Positions 16,642 to 23,866 of a stretch of 64,000 nucleotides of DNA are shown here, piece after piece. Within the stretch, counting starts at the first letter, position 1. The number at the start of each line of letters is the position of its first letter. Below the pieces are notes generated by a model. That model was not told the DNA's origin, did not search any database, and was given only the letters and a program-made list of their open reading frames with translations. This stretch comes from Arabiibacter massiliensis. GTDB taxonomy: Bacteria; Actinomycetota; Coriobacteriia; Coriobacteriales; Eggerthellaceae. The stretch lies in the NCBI RefSeq assembly GCF_900169505.1, contig NZ_LT827021.1:1488001-1552000 (forward strand), read 5' to 3'. The position numbers were made by a program, and so were the translations under genes.

Positions 16642-18177
16642 ATGGCATCTGCCGCCGCCGAGCCGCTTGCCCGTCAGGCGCTCGACCTCGCGAAGAACGA
16701 GCTGCTCGTGAGCCTGCGGTTCATGAACGCCGCGTTCGCGCGCCTCACGCCCCTTCCCGTACCCGGCGCGACGCTCGCCACCGACGGTGCGCACGTGCGC
16801 TACGACCCCGCCTCGCTCGCGCGCCTCTACGCCGACGAGCCCGCCTCGCTCGCTCGCGCCTACCTGCACCTCGTGCTGCACAACGTGTTCCTGCACCCCT
16901 TTGCCGGCGCGGACGTGGACGCCGCGCGCTGGGACGTCGCCTGCGACCTGGCGGTAGAGCACGTCATCGCCGAGCTCGACCTGCCCGCCACGCGCACCGC
17001 GCGTGCATCGCGCCAGAAGGCCGCCCTCGCGCGCATCGGCGCCGCGCTGCCCGTGGTCACCGCCGAGACCGTCTACCGCTACCTCGCGGACGAGGGACTT
17101 TCTGCAGATGAGCTGGCCGAGCTGCGCGCGCCCTTCTACGTGGACGACCACGGGCCCTGGCACCGCATGCGCGTCGCGGAAGGCGAGGACGACGCGGCCG
17201 AGGAGGGCCGGCGCGCCGAGGAGCAGGATGACGGCGAGGCGCACGGCCCCGCGTCCGGCGCCGGCGAGGACGGCACCGACATGGAGCTGCCTCCCGACGC
17301 CGCACCCGCCAAACGCAGCCACGCGTCGGAGCGCGGCATGGACCCGGACGACATCGTGCAGAAGGAGGCCCCCGAGAACGCCGCGCGCTCGATCGGCGAG
17401 CGCTTTGCCGACACCATTAACCTCGATCGCTCGCGCGAGCAGTGGAAGAACGCCGCGCTTGAAATGGGCGTGCAGCTGGACTCCTACGTGAAGCTCTGGG
17501 GCACGAAGGGCGCGAACCTCGCTATGAACCTGCGCGCCGTCACGCGCGAGAAGCAGGACTACCGCGAGTTTTTGCGCAAGTTCGCGCGGATGGGCGAGCA
17601 GATTCGCGTGAACGACGACGAGTTCGACTACGTATACTATTGTTGCGGCCTGGAGCGCTACGGCAACCTGCCGCTCATCGAGCCGCTCGAGTACGTGGAG
17701 GAGAAGCGCATCCGCGACTTCGTCATCGCCATCGACACGTCGGCTTCCACGAAGGACGGCCTCGTGCGCCGCTTCATCGAGAAGACGTATTCCATCCTGG
17801 CCGACGAGACGAGCTTCTTCGCCGACATGAACGTGCTCATCGTGCAGTGCGACGCCGCCATCGCCGACGTGACGCGCATCGCGAACCTGCATGACTTGGA
17901 CGACTACCTGGAGAACCTCGAGGTCAAGGGCCTGGGAGGCACCGACTTCCGCCCCGTGTTCGCCTACGTGGACGATGCCGTGGAGCGCGGCGAGCTCACG
18001 AACCTCGGCGGCCTCATCTACTTCACCGACGGCCAGGGCACCTACCCCGCCCGCAAGCCCGACTACGACGCGGCGTTCATCTTCGTCGACGACGCGACCG
18101 CCGCCGCCAGCCCGCCCGTACCCACCTGGGCCATGAAAGTGGCCCTCGACGAGACGATCACGAGGGAAATGGCATAA
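16642..18177 (+). CDS. VWA-like protein with degenerate metallopeptidase domain (DUF2201 type)
   Basis: The protein is 511 aa. The N-terminal domain (about 15-165) resembles the DUF2201 putative metallopeptidase, but the expected HExxH reads HNVFLH (80-85): the catalytic Glu is Asn. An acidic linker (about 180-250) leads to a von Willebrand A-like domain starting RDFVIAIDTSASTKDG, with an intact DxSxS metal site, then GLGGTDFRP and LIYFTDGQG. These proteins work with MoxR AAA+ ATPases, as here, where a MoxR gene follows. The ATG at 16642 has AAGGGAG upstream. The pair probably remodels or loads metal or cofactor into a client complex; the client is unknown. Confidence 0.88.
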   Translation: MASAAAEPLARQALDLAKNELLVSLRFMNAAFARLTPLPVPGATLATDGAHVRYDPASLARLYADEPASLARAYLHLVLHNVFLHPFAGADVDAARWDVACDLAVEHVIAELDLPATRTARASRQKAALARIGAALPVVTAETVYRYLADEGLSADELAELRAPFYVDDHGPWHRMRVAEGEDDAAEEGRRAEEQDDGEAHGPASGAGEDGTDMELPPDAAPAKRSHASERGMDPDDIVQKEAPENAARSIGERFADTINLDRSREQWKNAALEMGVQLDSYVKLWGTKGANLAMNLRAVTREKQDYREFLRKFARMGEQIRVNDDEFDYVYYCCGLERYGNLPLIEPLEYVEEKRIRDFVIAIDTSASTKDGLVRRFIEKTYSILADETSFFADMNVLIVQCDAAIADVTRIANLHDLDDYLENLEVKGLGGTDFRPVFAYVDDAVERGELTNLGGLIYFTDGQGTYPARKPDYDAAFIFVDDATAAASPPVPTWAMKVALDETITREMA

Positions 18178-18205
18178 AAGGGGACAGTCCCCTTTTATGC
18201 CATTT
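18167..18205. repeat. 39-base perfect palindrome at the VWA/MoxR gene junction
   Basis: Arms 18167..18185 and 18187..18205 (core AAAAGGGGAC and GTCCCCTTTT) are perfectly complementary around a single A, and a T run follows at 18203..18206. It spans the last codons and stop of the VWA gene and ends 17 bases before the MoxR start. It could act as a partial terminator or an RNA processing or stability element setting the VWA:MoxR ratio. Confidence 0.8.
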
Positions 18206-18222
18206 TGGAAAGGAAGCTCACC

Positions 18223-19746
18223 GTGGACATCCAGCAAGCGAAGCAGCAGATCAAGAACGCGATGGTGGCGTACTTCTCGAAGGACGAGTTCGGCAACTAC
18301 CGCCTGCCCACCGAACGACAGCGGCCCGTATTCCTGCTGGGCGCGCCCGGCATCGGCAAGACGGCCATCATGGAGCAGATCGCGCAGGACCTCGACGTGG
18401 GCTTCGTGTCGTACTCGATGACGCACCACACGCGCCAAAGCGCGCTCGGCCTGCCGTTCATCGCGAAGAAGACCTACGACGGCGTGGAGTACGATGTGTC
18501 GGAGTACACGATGAGCGAGATCATCGCCGCGGTGTACGACGCCATGGAGGCCACCGGGCGGCGCGAGGGGATTCTCTTCCTCGACGAGATCAACTGCGTA
18601 TCCGAGACGCTCACGCCCGCGATGCTGCAGTTCCTGCAGTACAAGGTGTTCGGGCGCCATCGCGTGCCCGACGGCTGGATCGTGGTGACGGCCGGCAACC
18701 CCACCGAGTACAACAGAGTGGCGCACGACTTCGACATCGCCACGTGGGACCGCCTCAAGCGCATCGACGTGGAGCCCGACTTCGCCGCCTGGCGCGAGTT
18801 CGCCGTGCAGACCGGCGTGCACCCCGCCGTGCTCACGTACCTCGACATCGAGCGCGACCACTTCTACCGCGTGGAGACCACCGTGGACGGCAAGTCGTTC
18901 GTCACGGCGCGCGGCTGGGACGACCTCTCGGCCATGATGAAATTGTACGAGGAGCAGGGCATGCCGATCGACGAGCTCTTGATCGGCCAGTACGTGCAGA
19001 ACGCTGAGATCGCGAAGCGCTTCAGCGTGTACTACGACCTGTTCACGAAGTACCGCGCCGACTACCAGATAGACCGCATCCTGGCGGGCGAGGCCGATGC
19101 GGCCGTGGTTGAGCGCGCGCGGGAGGCGGGCTTCGACGAGCGCGTGTCGTTGATGGGCCTGGTCACCGACGCCCTCGGCGGCCGCCTGCGCGACGCGGTG
19201 CTGGAAGAGCGCGCGGTCGCGTTCGCCCATGGACGTCTGGCCGAGATGCGCGATGCCGTGGCCGGCGACGACGCCGCGAACGTCCTGCCCCAGCTGCGCG
19301 ACGAGGCGGCCGCCATCCAGCGCCGCTTGGAGACCGAGCGCAAGGCAGGGTTGCTCTCGGACGAGAAGTACGTGTCATACGAGCGCACGCTCGCGCTGCT
19401 CGACCGCGCGATGCGCGCCGACGCGGCGGGCACGGGCGAAGGCGTGCCGTTCGCGCAGGTGAAGGAGCTGTTCGGCGAACTGGTTGACGCGCTCGACGCG
19501 CGCATCGCCGCCACGTCGGCGGCGCTCGACAACGCCTTCCGCTTCGTGGAGGACGCCTTCGGCGAGGGCCAGGAGATGCTGCTGCTGGTCACCGACCTAT
19601 CGGTCAATCGCCACGGCATGTCCTTCATCAACGACCACGGCTGCGAGCGCTACTTCAAGCACAACGAGGCCCTGCTCTTCCACGAGCGCGGCACCGACCT
19701 CGCCGACCGCATCAACCAACTGGATTTAACGGAAGAAAACGCTTGA
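18223..19746 (+). CDS. MoxR-type AAA+ ATPase
   Basis: ATPase of 507 aa. Walker A is LLGAPGIGKTAIM (about 39-51), Walker B is GILFLDEINCVSETLTPAML, sensor 1 is VVTAGNPTEYN, and the Arg-rich segment WDRLKRIDVE fits the arginine finger region. The C-terminal 200 residues are helical with a coiled-coil appearance and are specific to this subfamily. The GTG at 18223 is chosen because AAAGGAAG lies 6 bases upstream; a TTG at 18205 lies inside the palindrome. It forms a two-gene unit with the VWA protein at 16642, the usual chaperone-like pairing. Its stop overlaps the -35 box of the next promoter. Confidence 0.92.
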   Translation: MDIQQAKQQIKNAMVAYFSKDEFGNYRLPTERQRPVFLLGAPGIGKTAIMEQIAQDLDVGFVSYSMTHHTRQSALGLPFIAKKTYDGVEYDVSEYTMSEIIAAVYDAMEATGRREGILFLDEINCVSETLTPAMLQFLQYKVFGRHRVPDGWIVVTAGNPTEYNRVAHDFDIATWDRLKRIDVEPDFAAWREFAVQTGVHPAVLTYLDIERDHFYRVETTVDGKSFVTARGWDDLSAMMKLYEEQGMPIDELLIGQYVQNAEIAKRFSVYYDLFTKYRADYQIDRILAGEADAAVVERAREAGFDERVSLMGLVTDALGGRLRDAVLEERAVAFAHGRLAEMRDAVAGDDAANVLPQLRDEAAAIQRRLETERKAGLLSDEKYVSYERTLALLDRAMRADAAGTGEGVPFAQVKELFGELVDALDARIAATSAALDNAFRFVEDAFGEGQEMLLLVTDLSVNRHGMSFINDHGCERYFKHNEALLFHERGTDLADRINQLDLTEENA

Positions 19747-19771
19747 AATACGAACTTATGTTCTGTATAAT
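19743..19771 (+). promoter_or_regulatory. Near-consensus sigma-70 type promoter for the YhcG gene
   Basis: TTGAAA (19743..19748) and TATAAT (19766..19771) are separated by 17 bases. The -35 box overlaps the MoxR stop codon. Such a strong AT-rich promoter stands out in this GC-rich region. Confidence 0.8.
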
Positions 19772-19820
19772 GCAAGACATCATATACGTTGGCTGGGTGC
19801 TACCCTAACTTTCTCGCAAA

Positions 19821-19850
19821 GGACAGCCGCCTTTTTGAAAGGAGGCTGTC
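19821..19850 (+). promoter_or_regulatory. Hairpin sequestering the ribosome binding site of the YhcG gene
   Basis: GGACAGCC (19821..19828) pairs with GGCTGTCC (19843..19850), and inside it CCTTT pairs with AAAGG. The Shine-Dalgarno AAAGGAGG lies wholly in the 3' arm and the ATG follows one base later at 19852. A strong promoter with a closed ribosome site suggests translational control or autoregulation. Confidence 0.65.
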
Positions 19851-19851
19851 C

Positions 19852-20874
19852 ATGGAACAGCTTTATGACCCCGCACCGGACGAAGCGGTCTATCAATCCG
19901 TTCGCGCCACGCTCGAATTCGCGCGCACGAAAGCCGCAGCAGCGGTGAACGACGCGATGGTTTCCGCCTACTGGGAGATCGGCCGGCAAATAGCCGAGGC
20001 GCAGGGAGACCGCGCCGAATACGGCAAGCATCTGATGGAATATTTGTCCGAGCGGCTGACAACCGAGTTCGGCAAGGGGTTTACGGAACGCAACCTTCGT
20101 GCTATGCGCCAGCTGTATCTTGCATATCCAATTCGGCACACGCTGTGTGCCGAATTGAGTTGGTCTCATTATCGCCTGATCATTCGCATAGAATACCCTA
20201 TTCGGCGCGACTTCTGCGTCCGTTCTGCCATCGAAGAACGCTGGACGGTACGACAGCTTGATCGACAGATCCATTCGTTCTACTATGAACGGCTTCTACC
20301 TACCCGCGCAGAGGGAAAAGACAAAGTTCGACAGGAGATTCGGCAACTCGAACCTCCAACCAGGGCAGACGGCATCCTCAAAGACCCATACGTGCTCGAT
20401 TTCCTCGACCTGAACGGAAATTCAGACTATCTGGAAACGGCTTTGGAGCAAGCGCTCATGGACAAGCTCCAACAATTCCTGCTGGAGCTTGGAAAGGGGT
20501 TCTCGTTCGTGGCACGGCAGCAGCGCATCGATGCCGACGGCGACCACTACTACATCGACCTCGTGTTCTACCACTACATTCTCAAATGCTTCGTGCTGAT
20601 CGATTTGAAAACCGGAAAGCTCACGCCGCAAGACGTCGGTCAGATGGACTTCTACGTTCGCCTGTTCGACGACCAGTGCACCCAGCCCGACGACAACCCC
20701 ACTATCGGCATCGTCCTCTGCGCTAATCGCAACGAAGCAGTGGCCAAGTATTCGGCGCTTGCCGACGGGAAAGGGCTATTCGCCTCGCAGTACGTGCTCT
20801 GCCTGCCAACCGAAGAGGAGCTGTCGCAAGCTCTCGAGGCAACCTGCCTGCTTGCAAGCGAAGGTGAGGGTTGA
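19852..20874 (+). CDS. YhcG-family PD-(D/E)XK nuclease (DUF1016), stand-alone
   Basis: The protein is 340 aa. The N-terminal DUF1016-type DNA-binding part (about 20-150) contains YWEIGRQIAEAQGDRAEYGK, RNLRAMRQLYLAYPIRHTL and AELSWSHYRLIIRIE. A connector WTVRQLDRQIHSFYYERLL follows. The C-terminal nuclease core contains DHYYIDLVFYH and CFVLIDLKTGKLTPQDVGQM, with the Asp and D-x-K of a PD-(D/E)XK fold. Family members often sit inside type I restriction or defence loci; here no restriction gene is adjacent. The gene is less GC-rich than its neighbours and has its own strong promoter and hairpin terminator, which suggests horizontal acquisition. Its target is unknown. Confidence 0.9.
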   Translation: MEQLYDPAPDEAVYQSVRATLEFARTKAAAAVNDAMVSAYWEIGRQIAEAQGDRAEYGKHLMEYLSERLTTEFGKGFTERNLRAMRQLYLAYPIRHTLCAELSWSHYRLIIRIEYPIRRDFCVRSAIEERWTVRQLDRQIHSFYYERLLPTRAEGKDKVRQEIRQLEPPTRADGILKDPYVLDFLDLNGNSDYLETALEQALMDKLQQFLLELGKGFSFVARQQRIDADGDHYYIDLVFYHYILKCFVLIDLKTGKLTPQDVGQMDFYVRLFDDQCTQPDDNPTIGIVLCANRNEAVAKYSALADGKGLFASQYVLCLPTEEELSQALEATCLLASEGEG

Positions 20875-20897
20875 GCTCGCGAGCACGAGGGCTGGCG

Positions 20898-20936
20898 GAC
20901 AAAAAAGAACCGTCCCCTTTTTGTCATAAGCCCCTC
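20898..20936 (+). terminator. Hairpin terminator after the YhcG gene
   Basis: GACAAAAAAG pairs with CTTTTTGTC around AACCGTCCC, with T-rich sequence on the 3' side. It has the same style as the GGGAC/GTCCC palindrome at 18167..18205 and may belong to one family of short interspersed palindromes. Confidence 0.5.
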
Positions 20937-20937
20937 T

Positions 20938-21058
20938 TGTCATCCTGAGCGGAGGCGCGCAGCGCCGTAGTCGAAGGATCCCCTGCGGCGCCAGCCGTGA
21001 CGCTTCCAGCTGGCGCCGCAGGGGATCCTTCGACTCGCTTCGCTCGCTCAGGATGACA
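20938..21058. repeat. REP/BIME-like palindrome, intact copy
   Basis: The outer arms TGTCATCCTGAGCG and CGCTCAGGATGACA enclose GTCGAAGGATCCCCTGCGGCG and its complement: two nested stems in 121 bp. It is noncoding and sits between the YhcG gene and the parS pair. Confidence 0.85.
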
Positions 21059-21074
21059 GGGGGATATGCCTAAT

Positions 21075-21090
21075 TGTCTCACGTGAAACA
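21075..21090. promoter_or_regulatory. parS-like site 1 (one mismatch)
   Basis: TGTCTCACGTGAAACA differs at one base from the TGTTTCACGTGAAACA palindrome bound by chromosomal ParB proteins. It lies 35 bp from site 2. Confidence 0.75.
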
Positions 21091-21109
21091 CCGGCGGTTT
21101 TAGCACGAA

Positions 21110-21125
21110 TGTTTCACGTGAAACA
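21110..21125. promoter_or_regulatory. parS site 2
   Basis: Perfect TGTTTCACGTGAAACA. It ends 4 bases before the stop codon of the convergent MerR gene. The preceding TTTTAGCACG is shared with site 5. Confidence 0.88.
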
Positions 21126-21128
21126 TCG

Positions 21129-21896
21129 TTACGCGCAGTAGGCTTTGATGGCGTCGCGGAGGAATTCGGCGGCACCGGGGGCCCAGGCTTCGTAGTAGGC
21201 TTTGAAGCGCTCGTCGGCCACGTACATCTCGGCGAGGCCGGCGTGCGCGGCCTTCGTGTACGTGCCGTCCTTCCAGAAGGCGCAGAGCCACTGGCGGTGC
21301 AGGTCGGCGGCGCGCAGGCCGTCCTCGCCCGCCGGATCGCCTACGGCCATGCCGGCCAGCACGGCCTCCCTGATCTGCTCCGAAAGCTCCTGCGTGCTGC
21401 GGTACTGCTCCTCGGTCATGCCCATGAGCTTGGCGTTGCTCGCGTCGGCGGCCTCGTCGCCCCAGCGCTCGCGCACCTCCGCACCGTACTTCGCTTCGTT
21501 CTCGTCCACGAGGCCGCGCTTGAACGCCTCGAACTTCTCGTCGTCTTTCATCGGTTCGCTTCCTTCCATGCAGGCGAGCGTCTTCTCTACGCTCGCAATC
21601 AATCCTTCGATGCGTCGCTTGCGTCCCCGCAGCTCGCGCAGGTGGCCGGCCAGCGCCTCCCGCGGGTCGAACGCCGGGTCGTCCAGCAGCCGCTTGATGT
21701 CCGCCAGCGGCATCTCGGCCTCGCGGTACAAGAGCACCTGCTGCAGCCGGTCCACCTCGTCCGGCCCGTAGCGCCGGTATCCGTTCGCCGCGCGCCGCGC
21801 CCGCACCAGGCCCAGCTCGTCGTAGTGGTGCAGCGTGCGCACGGTCACGCCCGACAGCGCCGCCAGCTCATGCACCGTGTAGCCGCCATGCTTCAC
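21129..21896 (-). CDS. MerR-family regulator with TipAS drug-binding domain
   Basis: The protein is 255 aa. Residues 1-70 are a MerR winged helix (GYTVHELAALSGVTVRTLHH, RRYGPDEVDRLQQVLLYREA), then a coiled coil (about 75-110). The C-terminal TipAS domain (about 125-255) contains the typical HRQWLCAFW and YVADERFKAYYE segments; this domain binds thiopeptide or other multidrug ligands. The start is taken as GTG at 21896, with AAAGGAG 9 bases upstream: the predicted promoter (21930..21960) would begin transcription near 21923, which excludes the ATG at 21944. No exporter is next to it, so its regulon beyond itself is not evident. Confidence 0.9.
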   Translation of the reverse strand: MKHGGYTVHELAALSGVTVRTLHHYDELGLVRARRAANGYRRYGPDEVDRLQQVLLYREAEMPLADIKRLLDDPAFDPREALAGHLRELRGRKRRIEGLIASVEKTLACMEGSEPMKDDEKFEAFKRGLVDENEAKYGAEVRERWGDEAADASNAKLMGMTEEQYRSTQELSEQIREAVLAGMAVGDPAGEDGLRAADLHRQWLCAFWKDGTYTKAAHAGLAEMYVADERFKAYYEAWAPGAAEFLRDAIKAYCA

Positions 21897-21929
21897 AAGC
21901 GGTCTCCTTTCTTCTGCGATCGCATCGCC

Positions 21930-21960
21930 AGCGTACACCCTCACGTAACGTGAGGGTCAA
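21930..21960 (-). promoter_or_regulatory. MerR-type promoter with 19-bp spacer and 21-bp dyad operator
   Basis: On the minus strand TTGACC (21960..21955) and TACGCT (21935..21930) are separated by 19 bases. The spacer is filled by a perfect palindrome, ACCCTCACGT-T/A-ACGTGAGGGT, at 21937..21957. An overlong spacer that the regulator untwists is the hallmark of MerR-activated promoters. Confidence 0.88.
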
Positions 21961-22000
21961 GGACTTTCGTCAAAGAAATGTACTGTAGTACACGAACGGG

Positions 22001-22016
22001 TGTTTCACGTGAAACA
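22001..22016. promoter_or_regulatory. parS site 3
   Basis: Perfect TGTTTCACGTGAAACA between the MerR promoter and the end of the iron-sulfur gene. It stands alone, unlike the paired sites 1/2 and 4/5. Confidence 0.88.
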
Positions 22017-22110
22017 TGTACGAGAACGTGAAGTTGCGCACAGTTCGCTGCACGGCACAAGGCGAGTCAGCGAGCTGCCCACAAGCTAGCTTAGCGCGAC
22101 AGAGACTTGA

Positions 22111-22857
22111 CTAGCGACCCACCCGCAGCTTGAGGACGTCCTTGGGGCACGTGTCGGCGCAGGCGGCGCACTGGATGCATTCGGCATCCAGGATGGCGCC
22201 GTCGCGCAGCAGGCGTTCCACCGGCAGGCTCATGGGACAGGCGCGCTCGCACTTTCCGCAGCTCACGCAGAGCTCCGGTTCGGCTTCCACACGCAGTTGC
22301 GGCAGGCGCAGCGCGCGGCCCAGCTTCTCGCCCAGTACCATGAACGGCGCCATCCAGCAGATGCAGTGGCACATGGCGCGCCGGCCCAAAAATAGGTTGG
22401 GGACGAAGAACGCCGCCACGACGATGACGTACACCATCAGGCCGACCGGGCTGTTCATCGACACGCCGCCGGGGATACCGTACAAGGGATCAACCACCGT
22501 GAAGCCGCCCGCAAACCACGCGCACACGGCTATCGAGATGAGCCACGGCACCCAGATGACGTACTTCACGCGCTTGAGCCACGCCGGCCGCGACGGCTTG
22601 CCCACCGCATCGGCCGCAAGCTCCTGCAGCCCGCCCGCCGCGCACAGCCACCCGCACCACGCCCGACGCAGCACCAGGGCCAGCACGAACTGGATGGCGA
22701 ACACGAGCACGCTGGCCGTCACCACGCCTGCCAGCGCGCCCTCGATGATGAGCACCGGCGAGAAGTAGAAGATGATGATCGGGAACAGCAGAAACGTCGT
22801 GAGCAACGCGAGCCGCCGCACCCGCTGCCGCATCGCGGGCGCTCGCCGGGCGCTCAT
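22111..22857 (-). CDS. Membrane 4Fe-4S ferredoxin-type protein (NapH-like)
   Basis: The protein is 248 aa with about four to five membrane helices (one at about 15-60). Cytoplasmic cysteine motifs WCGWLCAAGGL and MCHCICWMAPF resemble the CxxxCP loops of NapH/NosR-type quinol-oxidising proteins but lack the proline. Two C-terminal 4Fe-4S clusters follow: CVSCGKCERACPMSLP and CIQCAACADTCPKDVL. It probably moves electrons between the quinone pool and a partner not encoded here. The ATG at 22857 overlaps the stop of the upstream TetR gene (ATGA), so the two are coupled and the TetR protein probably controls this operon. Confidence 0.88.
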   Translation of the reverse strand: MSARRAPAMRQRVRRLALLTTFLLFPIIIFYFSPVLIIEGALAGVVTASVLVFAIQFVLALVLRRAWCGWLCAAGGLQELAADAVGKPSRPAWLKRVKYVIWVPWLISIAVCAWFAGGFTVVDPLYGIPGGVSMNSPVGLMVYVIVVAAFFVPNLFLGRRAMCHCICWMAPFMVLGEKLGRALRLPQLRVEAEPELCVSCGKCERACPMSLPVERLLRDGAILDAECIQCAACADTCPKDVLKLRVGR

Positions 22858-23411
22858 GAGCGCACCGCGGTGAGCAGGCCGCGGAACGCCTCGTCCATGC
22901 GCTCGCGCAGCTCCTCGTCGGTGAACTGCGCGCCCGTGGCCAGCATGGCGGCCATGCCGTGCGCGTACACGATCATGTGCAGGTAGAGCTTGCGCGCCGC
23001 CTCGGGCGAAAGGTGCCCCAGCTCCTCGATGCACCGCTGCACGCCGTCCACCGCAACGCTCTCGTACACCTCCTCGAAGCCCGTCGCCTCCATGTGCGGC
23101 GACAGGTACAGGAAGTGGAACAGCGGCCGCTCCTCACGCGCGAGACGCAGATGCGACAGGCCGTTGGACTCGAAGGGGTTGCGCCCATCGCCCGCATGCG
23201 CGCGATGGTACGCCTCCGTCCACGCGCGCGCGTGGTCGTACAGCTCGCGCACGAGCCCCTCCATGTCGCCGAAAAGGCTGTAGATCGGCTGCACCGAGCA
23301 CCCCGCCCGCTGCGCCACCGCCCGCGCGCTCAACGCCGGCTCCCCCTGCTCGCGCACGATGGCAAGCGCCGCGTCGAGCACCGCCTCCCTGGTCACCCGC
23401 TGCTCCGGCAT
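22854..23411 (-). CDS. TetR/AcrR-family regulator
   Basis: The protein is 185 aa. The N-terminal HTH is VTREAVLDAALAIVREQGEP followed by SARAVAQRAGCSVQPIYSLF; the C-terminal domain resembles TetR_C/WHG-type proteins (HLRLAREERPLFHFLYLSPH). The ATG at 23411 has GGAGGGG upstream; the longer frame to 23555 would translate parS site 4 (MFHVKQ) and is rejected. It is first in a two-gene operon with the iron-sulfur membrane protein. A 20-bp palindrome 31 bp upstream of the start is a likely operator for autoregulation. Confidence 0.9.
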   Translation of the reverse strand: MPEQRVTREAVLDAALAIVREQGEPALSARAVAQRAGCSVQPIYSLFGDMEGLVRELYDHARAWTEAYHRAHAGDGRNPFESNGLSHLRLAREERPLFHFLYLSPHMEATGFEEVYESVAVDGVQRCIEELGHLSPEAARKLYLHMIVYAHGMAAMLATGAQFTDEELRERMDEAFRGLLTAVRS

Positions 23412-23441
23412 GCCGTCCCCTCCTTCTCGAATAACACTCGT

Positions 23442-23461
23442 TATATTACGGATGTAATATA
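23442..23461 (-). promoter_or_regulatory. Probable TetR operator
   Basis: TATATTAC and GTAATATA are perfect inverted 8-mers around GGAT. The AT-rich palindrome just upstream of the TetR start is unusual for the local base composition. Confidence 0.65.
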
Positions 23462-23538
23462 CACTAGGCGAAACCGGAGCGCAAGGGGGGCAAGGACGCG
23501 GCGCGGGGGCGAGCGAGGAGCCGCAGATGGTCGCCGAT

Positions 23539-23554
23539 TGTTTCACGTGAAACA
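23539..23554. promoter_or_regulatory. parS site 4
   Basis: Perfect TGTTTCACGTGAAACA, inside a longer dyad (CGATTG on the left, CAATCG on the right). Confidence 0.88.
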
Positions 23555-23574
23555 ATCGGCGATTTTAGCACGGA

Positions 23575-23590
23575 TGTTTCACGTGAAACA
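23575..23590. promoter_or_regulatory. parS site 5
   Basis: Perfect TGTTTCACGTGAAACA, 36 bp from site 4, preceded by TTTTAGCACGGA as in the site 1/2 pair (TTTTAGCACGAA). Confidence 0.88.
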
Positions 23591-23604
23591 TCCGGGGTGC
23601 TGCC

Positions 23605-23865
23605 TCACGCGGGCTGGTTCGCCTTCGCGAACGCCTTGAGTTCCTTCTTGCGGGCGGGAGCGAGCTCCTTCTTCGGGATGCCCTGCACCGCCCCTTCGAG
23701 CGCGTAGAGCTGGTGCAGGCACACGCCGGGGTCGACGGTCTGCATCTTGAGCCAGGACCGCTCGGCGCCGAGGGCCAGCAGGTCCTCGGGCGTCTCGATC
23801 CCCACTTGGGAGAGCTGCTCGGCGGCATGCGCGCCGATGTTGGGAAGGTCGGTGAGCTTCGCCAT
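23605..23865 (-). CDS. TfoX C-terminal-domain protein
   Basis: A small protein of 86 aa beginning [20 protein letters not shown]. The pattern LPNIG..AEQL..VGI.T.EDLLALG.ERSWL matches the helix-hairpin-helix TfoX C-terminal domain, without the N-terminal domain found in full TfoX/Sxy. In other bacteria such short proteins are stand-alone and of unknown role, sometimes DNA-related. It is 1 bp downstream of the flavodoxin gene and so co-transcribed with it. Confidence 0.88.
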   Translation of the reverse strand: MAKLTDLPNIGAHAAEQLSQVGIETPEDLLALGAERSWLKMQTVDPGVCLHQLYALEGAVQGIPKKELAPARKKELKAFAKANQPA

Positions 23866-23866
23866 G

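Noticed and set aside
16549..19230. Minus-strand ORF of 893 codons over the VWA and MoxR genes
   Set aside because: Shadow of two well-supported plus-strand genes with Walker and MIDAS motifs.
20130..20156. Perfect 12-bp inverted repeat inside the YhcG gene
   Set aside because: It encodes the conserved PIRHTLCAELSW segment of the family, so the dyad is best explained as coding coincidence.
21075..23590. Leader peptides MFHVKH/MFHVKQ suggested by frames over the palindromes
   Set aside because: They are translations of parS sites; the downstream genes have better starts with ribosome sites.
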